A stretch of 16,908 nucleotides of DNA from CAXSEF01 sp964236695 (GTDB lineage: Bacteria; Pseudomonadota; Alphaproteobacteria; Acetobacterales; Acetobacteraceae), in NCBI GenBank assembly GCA_964236695.1, contig CAXSFU010000067.1:1-16908 (forward strand), given 5' to 3'. The notes beneath the pieces were generated by a model, which was not told where the DNA came from, did not search any database, and worked only from the letters and a program-made list of their open reading frames with translations. Below are positions 7,497 through 13,744 of the stretch, piece after piece. The translations under genes and the position numbers were made by a program. Numbering within the stretch: position 1 is the stretch's first letter; every line of letters starts with the position of its first letter.

Positions 7497-7551
7497 GCCC
7501 TGCGTCCCGGACCTGTCCGTCCCTCGACACTGCCCCTGCCCGAGGATCGCC

Positions 7552-8415
7552 ATGACGCTGCGCAAGATTGTTGTTCCCCTGGCCGGCGGCGTCGCGGACG
7601 AGACGGCGCTGGCGACCGCGCTGATCGCGGCCGGACGGTTCGGGGCGCATGTGTCCGGCGTGCATGTCCGCGCCGACAGCCGCGATGTCGCGCCCCTCGC
7701 CGGCGAGGGACTGTCCGGGGCGATGATCGAGGAGATGATGGCGGCCACCGATCGGGAAGGCGGCAGGCGCTCCGAGGCGGTCAGGACCATGTTCGAGCGG
7801 GTCGTGGCAAAGCACGGGGTCAGGTCAGGACCGTCAGCCACCGGCATGGGAGAGGCGACCGCGGACTTCTCCGTGCTGGTCGGCCGGGAGGAGGACATGG
7901 TGGCGCGGCTGGCGCGTCTTGCGGACCTCACGGTCGTGCCGCATCCGTCCGTGGCCGATGTCGCGTCCTCCGACGCCCTGCATGCCGTGCTGTTCGACAG
8001 CGGACGGCCGGTCCTGGTGGCGCCACGCACGTGCCCGCCGGGCATCGGCCTGCGGGTGTGCGTGGCCTGGAACGGCACCGCGGAGGCCTCGGCGGCCGTC
8101 ATGGGCCTCATGCCGTGGCTCGGCGGGGTGCGGGCGGTGCAGGTGCTCCATGCGGACGAGTACCAGCGCCGCGGGCCGCCCGCGGGCGGCGTGGTCGACT
8201 ATCTGGCGATGCACGGCGTGCAGGCGGAGCTTGCCCTGTTCCGGCCGGTGAACCGGGAGGTGGGGGCAGGGCTGCTCGCGGCGGCAGCGGATTTCGGCGC
8301 GGACCTGCTCTGCATGGGCGCCTACTCGCACTCGCGCCTGCGGCAGCTCGTGCTGGGTGGCGTCACGCGGCACGTGCTCGAGCATGCCGCCCTGGCCGTC
8401 CTGATGAGCCGCTAG
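7552..8415 (+). CDS. Tandem-domain universal stress protein (UspA family)
   Basis: The 287-residue protein starts LRKIVVPLAGG, a typical Usp first strand, and carries two Usp-like halves (about 1-158 and 165-287). The second half ends with DLLCMGAYSHSRLRQLVLGG (251-270) followed by VTRHVL. This matches the family's G-x2-x-G-type nucleotide-binding loop region and the final hydrophobic strand AVLMS. The first half lacks a clear nucleotide loop (it reads TVVPHPSVADVASSDALH), so it is probably a degenerate domain. Usp proteins are cytoplasmic factors induced by starvation or stress; the ligand and partner here are unknown. A GAGGA-type ribosome-binding site lies about 7 bases before the ATG. The gene follows pdxH by 55 bp and ends at a hairpin facing the convergent response regulator. 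Confidence 0.88.
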   Translation: MTLRKIVVPLAGGVADETALATALIAAGRFGAHVSGVHVRADSRDVAPLAGEGLSGAMIEEMMAATDREGGRRSEAVRTMFERVVAKHGVRSGPSATGMGEATADFSVLVGREEDMVARLARLADLTVVPHPSVADVASSDALHAVLFDSGRPVLVAPRTCPPGIGLRVCVAWNGTAEASAAVMGLMPWLGGVRAVQVLHADEYQRRGPPAGGVVDYLAMHGVQAELALFRPVNREVGAGLLAAAADFGADLLCMGAYSHSRLRQLVLGGVTRHVLEHAALAVLMSR

Positions 8416-8421
8416 ACGGTG

Positions 8422-8449
8422 CCCCGCCCTGTTCCGCCGGATGGCGGGG
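8422..8449. terminator. Hairpin between convergent genes, likely bidirectional terminator
   Basis: CCCCGCC (8422-8428) pairs with GGCGGGG (8443-8449). A competing inner hairpin is CCGCC-GGAT-GGCGG (8434-8447). It fills most of the 36-bp gap between the stops of the universal stress gene and the response regulator. There is no T-tract, so it may stop transcription by pausing or only mark the ends of the two transcripts. Confidence 0.5.
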
Positions 8450-8451
8450 TC

Positions 8452-9168
8452 TCAGGCCGGCGCGGGCAGGCCCAGGGGGTCCAGCCGGTAGCCGCCGCCC
8501 TCGGTCACAAGGAGCCGTGCGTTGGACGGGTCGGGCTCTATCTTCTGTCTCAGACGGTAGATGTGGGTCTCGAGCGTGTGGGTGGTCACCGCGGCGTTGT
8601 AGCCCCAGACCTCGTTGAGCAGGATCTGCCGCGGCACCGGCTTGGTGCCGGCACGGTAGAGGAACTTCAGGATCGCGGCCTCCTTCTCGGTGAGACGGAT
8701 GCGGCGGTTGCGGGGGGGCTCCTGCAGCAGCTTGGCGCTCGGGCGGAAGGTGTAGGGTCCGATCGTGAACACCGCGTCCTCGCTGTTCTCGAAGATGCGC
8801 AGCTGGGCGCGCAGTCGGGCAAGAAGCTCGTTCAGCCTGAACGGCTTGGCGATGTAGTCGTTGGCGCCGGAGTCGAGGCCGCGCACCACGTCCGCCTCGT
8901 CGTCGGAACCGGTGAGCATGATGATGGGCATGCGCTGGCCCTGGCGGCGCAGGTCGGCGCACAGGTCGCGGCCGTCGCCGTCCGGCAGGCCGACGTCGAG
9001 GATGAGGGCGTCGAAGCGTGCGCCCTGCGCGGTGACCAGGGCGGAGGCCTCCGCGAGGCTGGAGGCTTCCGAGGCGGCGAACTCCCCGTCCTGCTGGAGC
9101 TGGTTGACGAGTTCCTCCCGCAGGACACGATCGTCATCGACGATCAGAACAGGACGCTCGGCCACCAT
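8452..9168 (-). CDS. cenR: OmpR/PhoB-family response regulator, CenR/OtpR type
   Basis: The 238-residue regulator has an N-terminal receiver (about 5-122) with acidic pocket DDD (11-13), phospho-acceptor Asp58 in LILDVGLPDGDG, Thr86 and Lys108 (the KPF turn). The C-terminal winged helix (about 132-232) contains RLTEKEAAILKFLYRAG (158-174) and THTLETHIYRLRQKI (196-210). The linker SEDAVFTIGPYTFRP is one I associate with alphaproteobacterial CenR/OtpR, an essential or envelope-stress regulator; that subfamily assignment is moderately sure, the OmpR class certain. The start at 9168 has a good TGGAG seven bases upstream, and the longer open frame upstream is arginine/proline-rich noise. No histidine kinase is adjacent. 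It is divergent from ribA and convergent with the universal stress gene. Confidence 0.9.
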   Translation of the reverse strand: MVAERPVLIVDDDRVLREELVNQLQQDGEFAASEASSLAEASALVTAQGARFDALILDVGLPDGDGRDLCADLRRQGQRMPIIMLTGSDDEADVVRGLDSGANDYIAKPFRLNELLARLRAQLRIFENSEDAVFTIGPYTFRPSAKLLQEPPRNRRIRLTEKEAAILKFLYRAGTKPVPRQILLNEVWGYNAAVTTHTLETHIYRLRQKIEPDPSNARLLVTEGGGYRLDPLGLPAPA

Positions 9169-9175
9169 GGTCTTT

Positions 9176-9180
9176 CTCCA
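9176..9180 (-). promoter_or_regulatory. Ribosome-binding site deciding the response regulator start
   Basis: On the minus strand TGGAG is followed by a 7-nt spacer and the ATG at 9168. This favours the 238-residue start over the longer open frame that begins at 9294. Confidence 0.6.
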
Positions 9181-9360
9181 AATGATGCCTCCAGCAGGTC
9201 TGGCCGGGGGGAAGGACGGTCCTTCCCTCGCGGGACGGGCAGGTGGACCGACGGCTGATGACACCTCGCGGGCACCGGCCGGCAGGCGGCCCACACGGAT
9301 CCGAGAGCCGAACGCGACATGGCGGGGCCGGTTCAGTGCTCGCCGATGACCATAGCTTGT

Positions 9361-9389
9361 TTGCCGGCCAAAGCATCCGACCTTATCAA
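9361..9389 (+). promoter_or_regulatory. Candidate sigma-70-type promoter upstream of ribA
   Basis: TTGCCG (9361-9366) and TATCAA (9384-9389) are separated by 17 bp in a locally less GC-rich patch, 43 bp before the chosen ribA ATG. The -35 matches only three consensus positions. I looked for an FMN riboswitch in the leader and saw nothing convincing. Confidence 0.25.
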
Positions 9390-9432
9390 CCCGTCAGCCC
9401 CCTGTGCTGAGCGAGTTCGCGATGTGCCGTCC

Positions 9433-10608
9433 ATGACCGATGCCACCGATCCCCTCGTGCCGCCCGCTTCCGAGATGGCGTTCTCAGCGGTGGCGGCCGG
9501 GGATCGGCGGATGCCGGTTGCAGCGGGCGCTCCGGACCTCTCGTTCCGACAGGTGCATCGTGCGATCGCCGAGCTGCGGCGCGGCGTGCCGGTGATCGTG
9601 GACGGGGATGCTCCGCTTCTGGTCCTGGCGGCCGAGGGCGCATCGATGGCAGGGCTGCGGGAGATGGCTGCGCTGGCCGCGGGCGAGGCCTGCCTGGTGT
9701 TGGCGGGGCGAAGGGCCGCTGATTTCTCCGGGCGTCCGGTGCCCGACGACGCGCCGCTCGCCTTTGCGCTGCCGGACGGCGGCCTCGATCCCGGCAGGAT
9801 ACGCGGCATCGCCGATCCCACGGTGGAGCAGCTTGCCGCGGGGCCTCCGGTCGAGATGGAACTGCCGGGGCTGGCCGATGCCGGTCTGCTTCTGGCCAAG
9901 CTCGCAAGGCTGCTGCCGGCCGTGGTGGCGGCGCCGCTGGCGTCCGGCGGGACGGGGGCGTCGGCGCTGGTTCGCGTGTCGGCGTCCGATGTCCTGCACT
10001 ATCCGATGGATGCGGCGTCGAGGCTGGTGCGGGTGGCCGAGGCGCAGGTGCCGCTCGAGGACGCGTCGGACGCGCGTCTCGTGGCGTTCCGCTCGCCCGA
10101 TGCCGGCATCGAGCATCTGGCACTGCTGGTCGGACGGCCCGAGGCGGCCGAGGCACCGCTGGTGCGTCTGCATTCCGAATGCTTCACCGGGGATTTCCTA
10201 GGCAGCCTGCGCTGCGATTGCGGACCGCAGCTCCGCCAGGCGATCCGGCGGATGGCGGCGGACGGTGCCGGGGTGCTGCTGTATCTGGCCCAGGAGGGAC
10301 GGGGGATCGGGCTCGTCAACAAGCTGCGGGCCTATGCGCTGCAGGACCGTGGGCTGGACACCCTGGACGCCAACCTGGCGCTGGGCTGGGGAGTGGACGA
10401 GCGCAGCTTCCTGGCGGCGGCGACAATGCTGGACGAGCTGGGCGTGCGGCGCATCCGCCTGCTGACCAACAATCCGGCCAAGGTTGCGGCGCTGCAGGCG
10501 TGCGGGATCACGGTGTCGGCTCGGCTGAGCCACGTGATTGCGGGCAACGGGGTGGATGACGCCTATCTGGCGACCAAGGTGCAGCGTCTCGGGCACCTTC
10601 CCGGCTGA
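9433..10608 (+). CDS. ribA: GTP cyclohydrolase II with N-terminal extension domain
   Basis: RibA opens and hydrolyses GTP to start riboflavin synthesis. The catalytic domain (about 195-391) has the zinc site HSECFTGDFLGSLRCDCG with Cys250, Cys261 and Cys263, the GTP-binding YLAQEGRGIGLVNK (284-297), DER at 322-324 in the position of the family's catalytic Asp/Arg, and LLTNNPAKVAAL (343-354). The roughly 190-residue N-terminal part (RAIAELRRGVPVIVDGD) resembles a diverged RibB (DHBP synthase) domain, as seen in many alphaproteobacteria. I do not see an intact DHBP-synthase acidic motif, so it is probably non-catalytic. The start at 9433 (MTDATDPL, 391 residues) is preferred over 9319, whose extra 38 residues look non-conserved. 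No strong ribosome-binding site is visible. The next gene begins 45 bp downstream, so ribA probably shares a transcript with it. Confidence 0.93.
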   Translation: MTDATDPLVPPASEMAFSAVAAGDRRMPVAAGAPDLSFRQVHRAIAELRRGVPVIVDGDAPLLVLAAEGASMAGLREMAALAAGEACLVLAGRRAADFSGRPVPDDAPLAFALPDGGLDPGRIRGIADPTVEQLAAGPPVEMELPGLADAGLLLAKLARLLPAVVAAPLASGGTGASALVRVSASDVLHYPMDAASRLVRVAEAQVPLEDASDARLVAFRSPDAGIEHLALLVGRPEAAEAPLVRLHSECFTGDFLGSLRCDCGPQLRQAIRRMAADGAGVLLYLAQEGRGIGLVNKLRAYALQDRGLDTLDANLALGWGVDERSFLAAATMLDELGVRRIRLLTNNPAKVAALQACGITVSARLSHVIAGNGVDDAYLATKVQRLGHLPG

Positions 10609-10653
10609 CGAGGCCTTGCGGTGCGGCAAGGGGGCGCTGGCGAAGGGGAAGCG

Positions 10654-11166
10654 ATGCTGGCGGTCGTGGATCGGTTCGGCGGGTCGGCGGTCCTGCGCGC
10701 CGGAGCGGCAAGGCTTCGGGTTGCGCTGGGCCGCGGCGGCGCGGGCGCGGACAAGCGCGAGGGTGACGGCATGACGCCGCTGGGCATCCTGCCGCTGCGG
10801 CATGTCCTGGTTCGCGCCGACCGGCTTGCGGCCGGGGAGCTGCCCGTGCTTGCCGCCGGAGTGACGGGCGGGCGGATCGGGCCGCTCGATGGCTGGTGCG
10901 ACGATCCGGAGCATGCCGACTACAACACCGCGGTGACCCTGCCGCATGCCGGGCGCCATGAACGGCTGTGGCGGGAGGACGGGGTCTACGACATCGTCGG
11001 CGTTCTCGGCTGGAACGATGCCCCGGTGATGCGCGGGCGCGGTTCGGCGATCTTCCTGCATGTGGCGGGCGACGGGTTCGGGCCGACGGAGGGCTGCGTT
11101 GCCCTGGCGCGGGCCGACCTCCTGGCGCTGCTCGGGGCAGGGCTCAGCGGGGTCGAGGTGGCCTGA
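10654..11166 (+). CDS. L,D-transpeptidase (YkuD-domain) family protein without signal peptide
   Basis: The 170-residue product consists almost entirely of a YkuD-type domain. It shows KREGDGMTPLGILPL (34-48), YDIVGVLGWND (112-122) and FLHVAGDGFGPTEGCVAL (134-151), giving the catalytic pair His136 and Cys148. Members of this fold form 3-3 peptidoglycan cross-links or attach proteins to the wall, normally in the periplasm. No signal peptide or membrane anchor is visible from either candidate start: ATG at 10654, with AAGGGGAA just upstream, or GTG at 10621, adding 11 residues. Export or a cytoplasmic substrate is therefore an open question. The SxGC serine common in the family is Thr145 here (PTEGC), and the loop residue before Asn121 is Trp. 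It follows ribA by 45 bp. Confidence 0.88.
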   Translation: MLAVVDRFGGSAVLRAGAARLRVALGRGGAGADKREGDGMTPLGILPLRHVLVRADRLAAGELPVLAAGVTGGRIGPLDGWCDDPEHADYNTAVTLPHAGRHERLWREDGVYDIVGVLGWNDAPVMRGRGSAIFLHVAGDGFGPTEGCVALARADLLALLGAGLSGVEVA

Positions 11167-11226
11167 CGCATGACCGGGACGCGGAGGTGGCGTGTCGGGG
11201 GCCGGGGGCGGCAAACCGCGTTGTGC

Positions 11227-11256
11227 TTGCGCGTTGGGTTGTCCACAACATCTAAC
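11227..11256 (+). promoter_or_regulatory. Candidate promoter for the cnoX operon
   Basis: TTGCGC (11227-11232) and TCTAAC (11251-11256) are 18 bp apart. A small dyad GTTGT-CC-ACAAC (11239-11250) lies just before the -10 candidate and could be an operator. The 131-bp gap after the transpeptidase gene is the only room for a promoter before four tightly packed genes. A weak hairpin GCGG-CAAA-CCGC (11208-11219) precedes it. Confidence 0.3.
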
Positions 11257-11297
11257 GGCTGTGACGCCGGCGCGACGGCCGCCACGAGGAAGACAAG

Positions 11298-12251
11298 ATG
11301 GACCTGATCATCGGGCAGACGCCCAAGGCCGAGCCGACCCTGCAGGACGCAGCTGATCGCGACGCGGTGATCATCGACGGCGACCAGCAAAGCTTCATGG
11401 CGGACGTGATCGAGGCGTCGCGCACCGTTCCCGTTCTGGTGGATTTCTGGGCGACATGGTGCGGGCCCTGCAAGCAGCTGACCCCTGCGCTGGAGCGGGT
11501 GACGCGCGCGGCCGGGGGGCGGGTGCGGCTCGTGAAGATCGACATCGACAAGAACCGCTCGCTTGTCGCCCAGCTCAGCCAGCTCGGGCTGCCGCTGCAG
11601 TCGGTGCCCACGGTGGCGGCGTTCTGGCAGGGGCAGATCGCCGACCTGTTCCAGGGGGCGTTGCCGGAGTCCGAGATCAAGCGCTTCGTGGAGTCGCTGC
11701 TGAAGCTCGCCGGGGGCAGCATGCCGTCGGCCGACCTTCTGGCGGATGCCAGGGCGGCGATGGAGGACGGGCAGGCGGAGCTTGCCGCGGATGGTTTCAG
11801 TGCGCTGATCCAGCAGGAGCCGGAGAACGCGGAAGCCTGGGGTGGTCTGGTCCGGGCGCTGATGGCGCTGGGGCAGGACGAGGAGGCAGAGGCGACGCTC
11901 GCGCAGGTGCCGCCCGCCGTCGCCGGGCATGTCGAGATCGTGGGCGCGGCCAGCGCGCTCGCCCTGGCCAGGCAGGGTCGTGCGGCGGCTCTGCAGCTCG
12001 GGGAGTTCGAGGCCCGGTTGCGCGTCGATCCGGACGACCATGCCGCACGCCACGACCTCGCGACGGCGCTGAATGGCATGGATCGCCGCAAGGACGCCAG
12101 CGACGCGCTCCTGGAGATCGTCAGGCGCGATCGCTCCTGGAACGAGGATGGCGGCAGGCGGCAGCTGCTGAAGTTCTTCGAGGCCTGGGGGCTCGACGAC
12201 CCGGCGACGTTGTCGGCACGACGCAGGCTGTCAGCGCTGCTGTTCAGCTGA
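11298..12251 (+). CDS. cnoX: CnoX/YbbN-type thioredoxin-fold co-chaperone with TPR tail
   Basis: Residues 25-137 form a thioredoxin domain with VLVDFWATWCGPCKQLTP, active-site Cys55 and Cys58, and cis-Pro104 in QSVPTV. Residues 145-317 are helical TPR-like repeats (ADLLADARAAMEDGQAELA; RHDLATALNGMDRRKDA). This domain order and the 317-residue length match CnoX (YbbN), a chaperedoxin that holds unfolding or oxidised clients and passes them to GroEL or DnaK. The E. coli protein has lost the first active-site Cys. The CGPC here predicts an active thiol-disulfide exchange site, as in Caulobacter. An AGGA site sits 7 bases before the ATG. It heads a packed operon, with the next gene starting 7 bp after its stop. 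Confidence 0.93.
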   Translation: MDLIIGQTPKAEPTLQDAADRDAVIIDGDQQSFMADVIEASRTVPVLVDFWATWCGPCKQLTPALERVTRAAGGRVRLVKIDIDKNRSLVAQLSQLGLPLQSVPTVAAFWQGQIADLFQGALPESEIKRFVESLLKLAGGSMPSADLLADARAAMEDGQAELAADGFSALIQQEPENAEAWGGLVRALMALGQDEEAEATLAQVPPAVAGHVEIVGAASALALARQGRAAALQLGEFEARLRVDPDDHAARHDLATALNGMDRRKDASDALLEIVRRDRSWNEDGGRRQLLKFFEAWGLDDPATLSARRRLSALLFS

Positions 12252-12258
12252 TCCAGCG

Positions 12259-12912
12259 ATGGACATGACCGTCCCGCAGGAACATTATCCTGAGCATCTC
12301 GCGATCTTCCCGCTGAATGGCGCGCTGCTGCTGCCTGGCGGCCGCCTGCCGTTGCACATCTTCGAGCCTCGTTACGTCGCCATGGTCGAGGATGCTCTGG
12401 CAAGCGGGCGGGCCTTCGGCATGATCCAGGAGGATCGGGCCGGAACCGACGAGGACTGGGTGCTGTACCGCGTGGGATGTCTCGGGCGCATCTCCTCGTT
12501 CAGCGAGACGGAGGATGGCCGGTATCTGGTCACGTTGACCGGGGTGATCCGTTTCGACGTGGTGCGCGAGGTGCTGCCGCATCGGGGCTACCGCAGGGTG
12601 ATCGCCGACTACAGCCGGTTCATGGCTGACGTGGCAGACGAGGCCGGGGAGGGCATTCGGTCCGGCCGGGAAGCTCTCCTGGTCGCGTTGCGGGCGTATT
12701 TCCTTGTTCGGGGCTTCGAGGCGAACTGGGACGCGATCGAGCAGATGCCGGACGAGATGCTGGTGGTCACGCTGGCAATGGTGTGCCCGTTCGAGCCTGC
12801 GGAGAAGCAGGCCCTGCTCGAGGCCGCCACTCCCGCGGACAGGGCGCAGGCGCTGTTGGCCCTGCTGACGATGGGAGCACACGAGAATGGCGATGCCCAG
12901 CTCCGAAGCTGA
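12259..12912 (+). CDS. LON peptidase N-terminal (substrate-binding) domain protein
   Basis: The 217-residue protein starts with the typical LON N-domain opening LAIFPLNGALLLPGGRLPLH (14-33), then IFEPRYVAMVEDAL and, further on, YRVGCLGRISSF. There is no AAA+ ATPase or Ser-Lys protease domain, so this is the stand-alone class. Its role is poorly defined; it may bind unfolded proteins or act as an adaptor. The C-terminal part (130-205) is helical and ends in the family-typical EKQALLEAATPADRAQALLALL-like helix. The gene starts 7 bp after cnoX and overlaps the next gene by 26 bp, which indicates translational coupling. Coupling to cnoX supports a proteostasis role by inference only. Confidence 0.92.
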   Translation: MDMTVPQEHYPEHLAIFPLNGALLLPGGRLPLHIFEPRYVAMVEDALASGRAFGMIQEDRAGTDEDWVLYRVGCLGRISSFSETEDGRYLVTLTGVIRFDVVREVLPHRGYRRVIADYSRFMADVADEAGEGIRSGREALLVALRAYFLVRGFEANWDAIEQMPDEMLVVTLAMVCPFEPAEKQALLEAATPADRAQALLALLTMGAHENGDAQLRS

Positions 12913-13096
12913 CGGCTCCATGCCGGTCGGCATCGACCCGCGACTGCGGGAGATTCTGGTCTGTCCGCTGACGCGGTCCGAGCTGGAATATGATGCTGGC
13001 GCCGGCGAACTGATCAGTCGCGCGGCAGGTCTCGCGTTCCCGATCCGCGACGGCATCCCGATCATGCTGCCCGACGAAGCACGGGTGCTCGGCTAG
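12887..13096 (+). CDS. Trm112-family small protein
   Basis: The 69-residue protein carries the bacterial Trm112/YcaR signature: REILVCPLTRSELEYD, then ELISRAAGLAFPIRDGIPIM ending in LPDEAR. In eukaryotes and archaea Trm112 activates several methyltransferases that modify tRNA, rRNA and release factors. Bacterial short forms are less well understood. Only the first zinc-knuckle Cys is present, so metal binding is doubtful. I chose the ATG at 12887, with GGAG about 10 bases upstream inside the preceding gene; ATG 12920 (MPVGIDPRLREIL, 58 residues) is a good alternative because conservation begins there. The gene ends 3 bp before the DUF971 gene. Confidence 0.88.
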   Translation: MAMPSSEADGSMPVGIDPRLREILVCPLTRSELEYDAGAGELISRAAGLAFPIRDGIPIMLPDEARVLG

Positions 13097-13099
13097 GCG

Positions 13100-13453
13100 A
13101 TGCCGGTCCCTCTGGAGATCCGTCTGGTCAAGGCCGACCGGACCCTGCATGTGTCGTTCGACGACGGCAATCGTTTTGTCTTTCCCGCGGAGTATCTGCG
13201 CGTCGAGAGTCCCAGTGCTGAGGTGCAGGGGCATGGGCCGTCGCAGCGCACCACCGTTCCCGGACGTCGCCACGTCGGCATCATGGCGATCGAACCGGTC
13301 GGCCATTATGCCGTCCGGCTGCTGTTCGACGACCTGCATGACACCGGGATCTTCTCCTGGGACTACCTGCACCAGATCGGGATGGAGCAGGACGGACGGT
13401 GGCGCGCGTATCTGGCGGCACTGTCGGAAAAGGGCCTGAGCCGGGATCCCTGA
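13100..13453 (+). CDS. DUF971 (gamma-butyrobetaine hydroxylase-like N-terminal domain) protein
   Basis: The 117-residue protein matches the DUF971 pattern: a strand pair LEIRLVKADRTLHVSFDDG, then FVFPAEYLRVESPSAEVQGH, and a late YAVRLLFDDLHDTGIFSWDY ending in LHQIG. In eukaryotic gamma-butyrobetaine hydroxylases this domain binds zinc. The stand-alone bacterial form has been linked to Fe-S or P-loop protein contexts, but its function here is unknown. It starts three bases after the Trm112 stop with no separate ribosome-binding site, so it is probably translationally coupled and is the last gene of the cnoX operon. A run of ten G follows its stop. Confidence 0.9.
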   Translation: MPVPLEIRLVKADRTLHVSFDDGNRFVFPAEYLRVESPSAEVQGHGPSQRTTVPGRRHVGIMAIEPVGHYAVRLLFDDLHDTGIFSWDYLHQIGMEQDGRWRAYLAALSEKGLSRDP

Positions 13454-13463
13454 CCAGTATTGT

Positions 13464-13482
13464 GGGGGGGGGGCGCCGGCGC
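13464..13482. other. G10 homopolymer followed by a perfect 10-bp palindrome
   Basis: Ten consecutive G (13464-13473) run into GCGCCGGCGC (13473-13482), just after the DUF971 stop. It may contribute to transcript ending, but it lacks a T-tract. The rest of the 291-bp interval 13454-13744 has no supported gene; it becomes AT-rich near 13608-13640 ahead of the fibre gene. Confidence 0.4.
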
Positions 13483-13604
13483 TCTCTGTCGGTCTGCTGC
13501 ATCGTTCTGGCGATGGACGGCATCGGCGGCGCCCTGTGTCCGGCTTCATGGCGGGGTCGGGAGCGCGGATGGCTTCGGCCGTTGGCGCTTGCCCAACCAA
13601 GGCA

Positions 13605-13640
13605 CCAGACATTATGTGTGTTGTTAGTATATCTGACTTT
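13605..13640 (+). promoter_or_regulatory. AT-rich island, probable promoter region of the fibre-like gene
   Basis: The stretch from CATTATGTG through TTGTTAGTATATCTGAC is sharply poorer in GC than everything around it and lies about 105-140 bp before the ATG at 13745. Several weak -10-like hexamers (CATTAT at 13610, TATATC at 13628) are present, but none pairs with a good -35. The promoter is therefore inferred from composition and position. Confidence 0.3.
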
Positions 13641-13744
13641 CTGGTTCCGACACGCGACGCGCTGTGAACTCAAATCATTCGTGCCGAAACGCCGCATGCG
13701 GACCGCCTGCGGACGTGGCGCGCGACCTGTTCGAGAGATCAATC

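Noticed and set aside
9169..9294. N-terminal extension of the response regulator
   Set aside because: The extra residues are Pro/Ala/Arg-rich, receiver domains start right at the VLIVDDD strand, and a good ribosome-binding site precedes 9168.
9169..9432. An FMN riboswitch in the ribA leader
   Set aside because: The conserved multi-stem RFN pattern is not visible, and the leader is short and partly occupied by the divergent regulator's upstream region.
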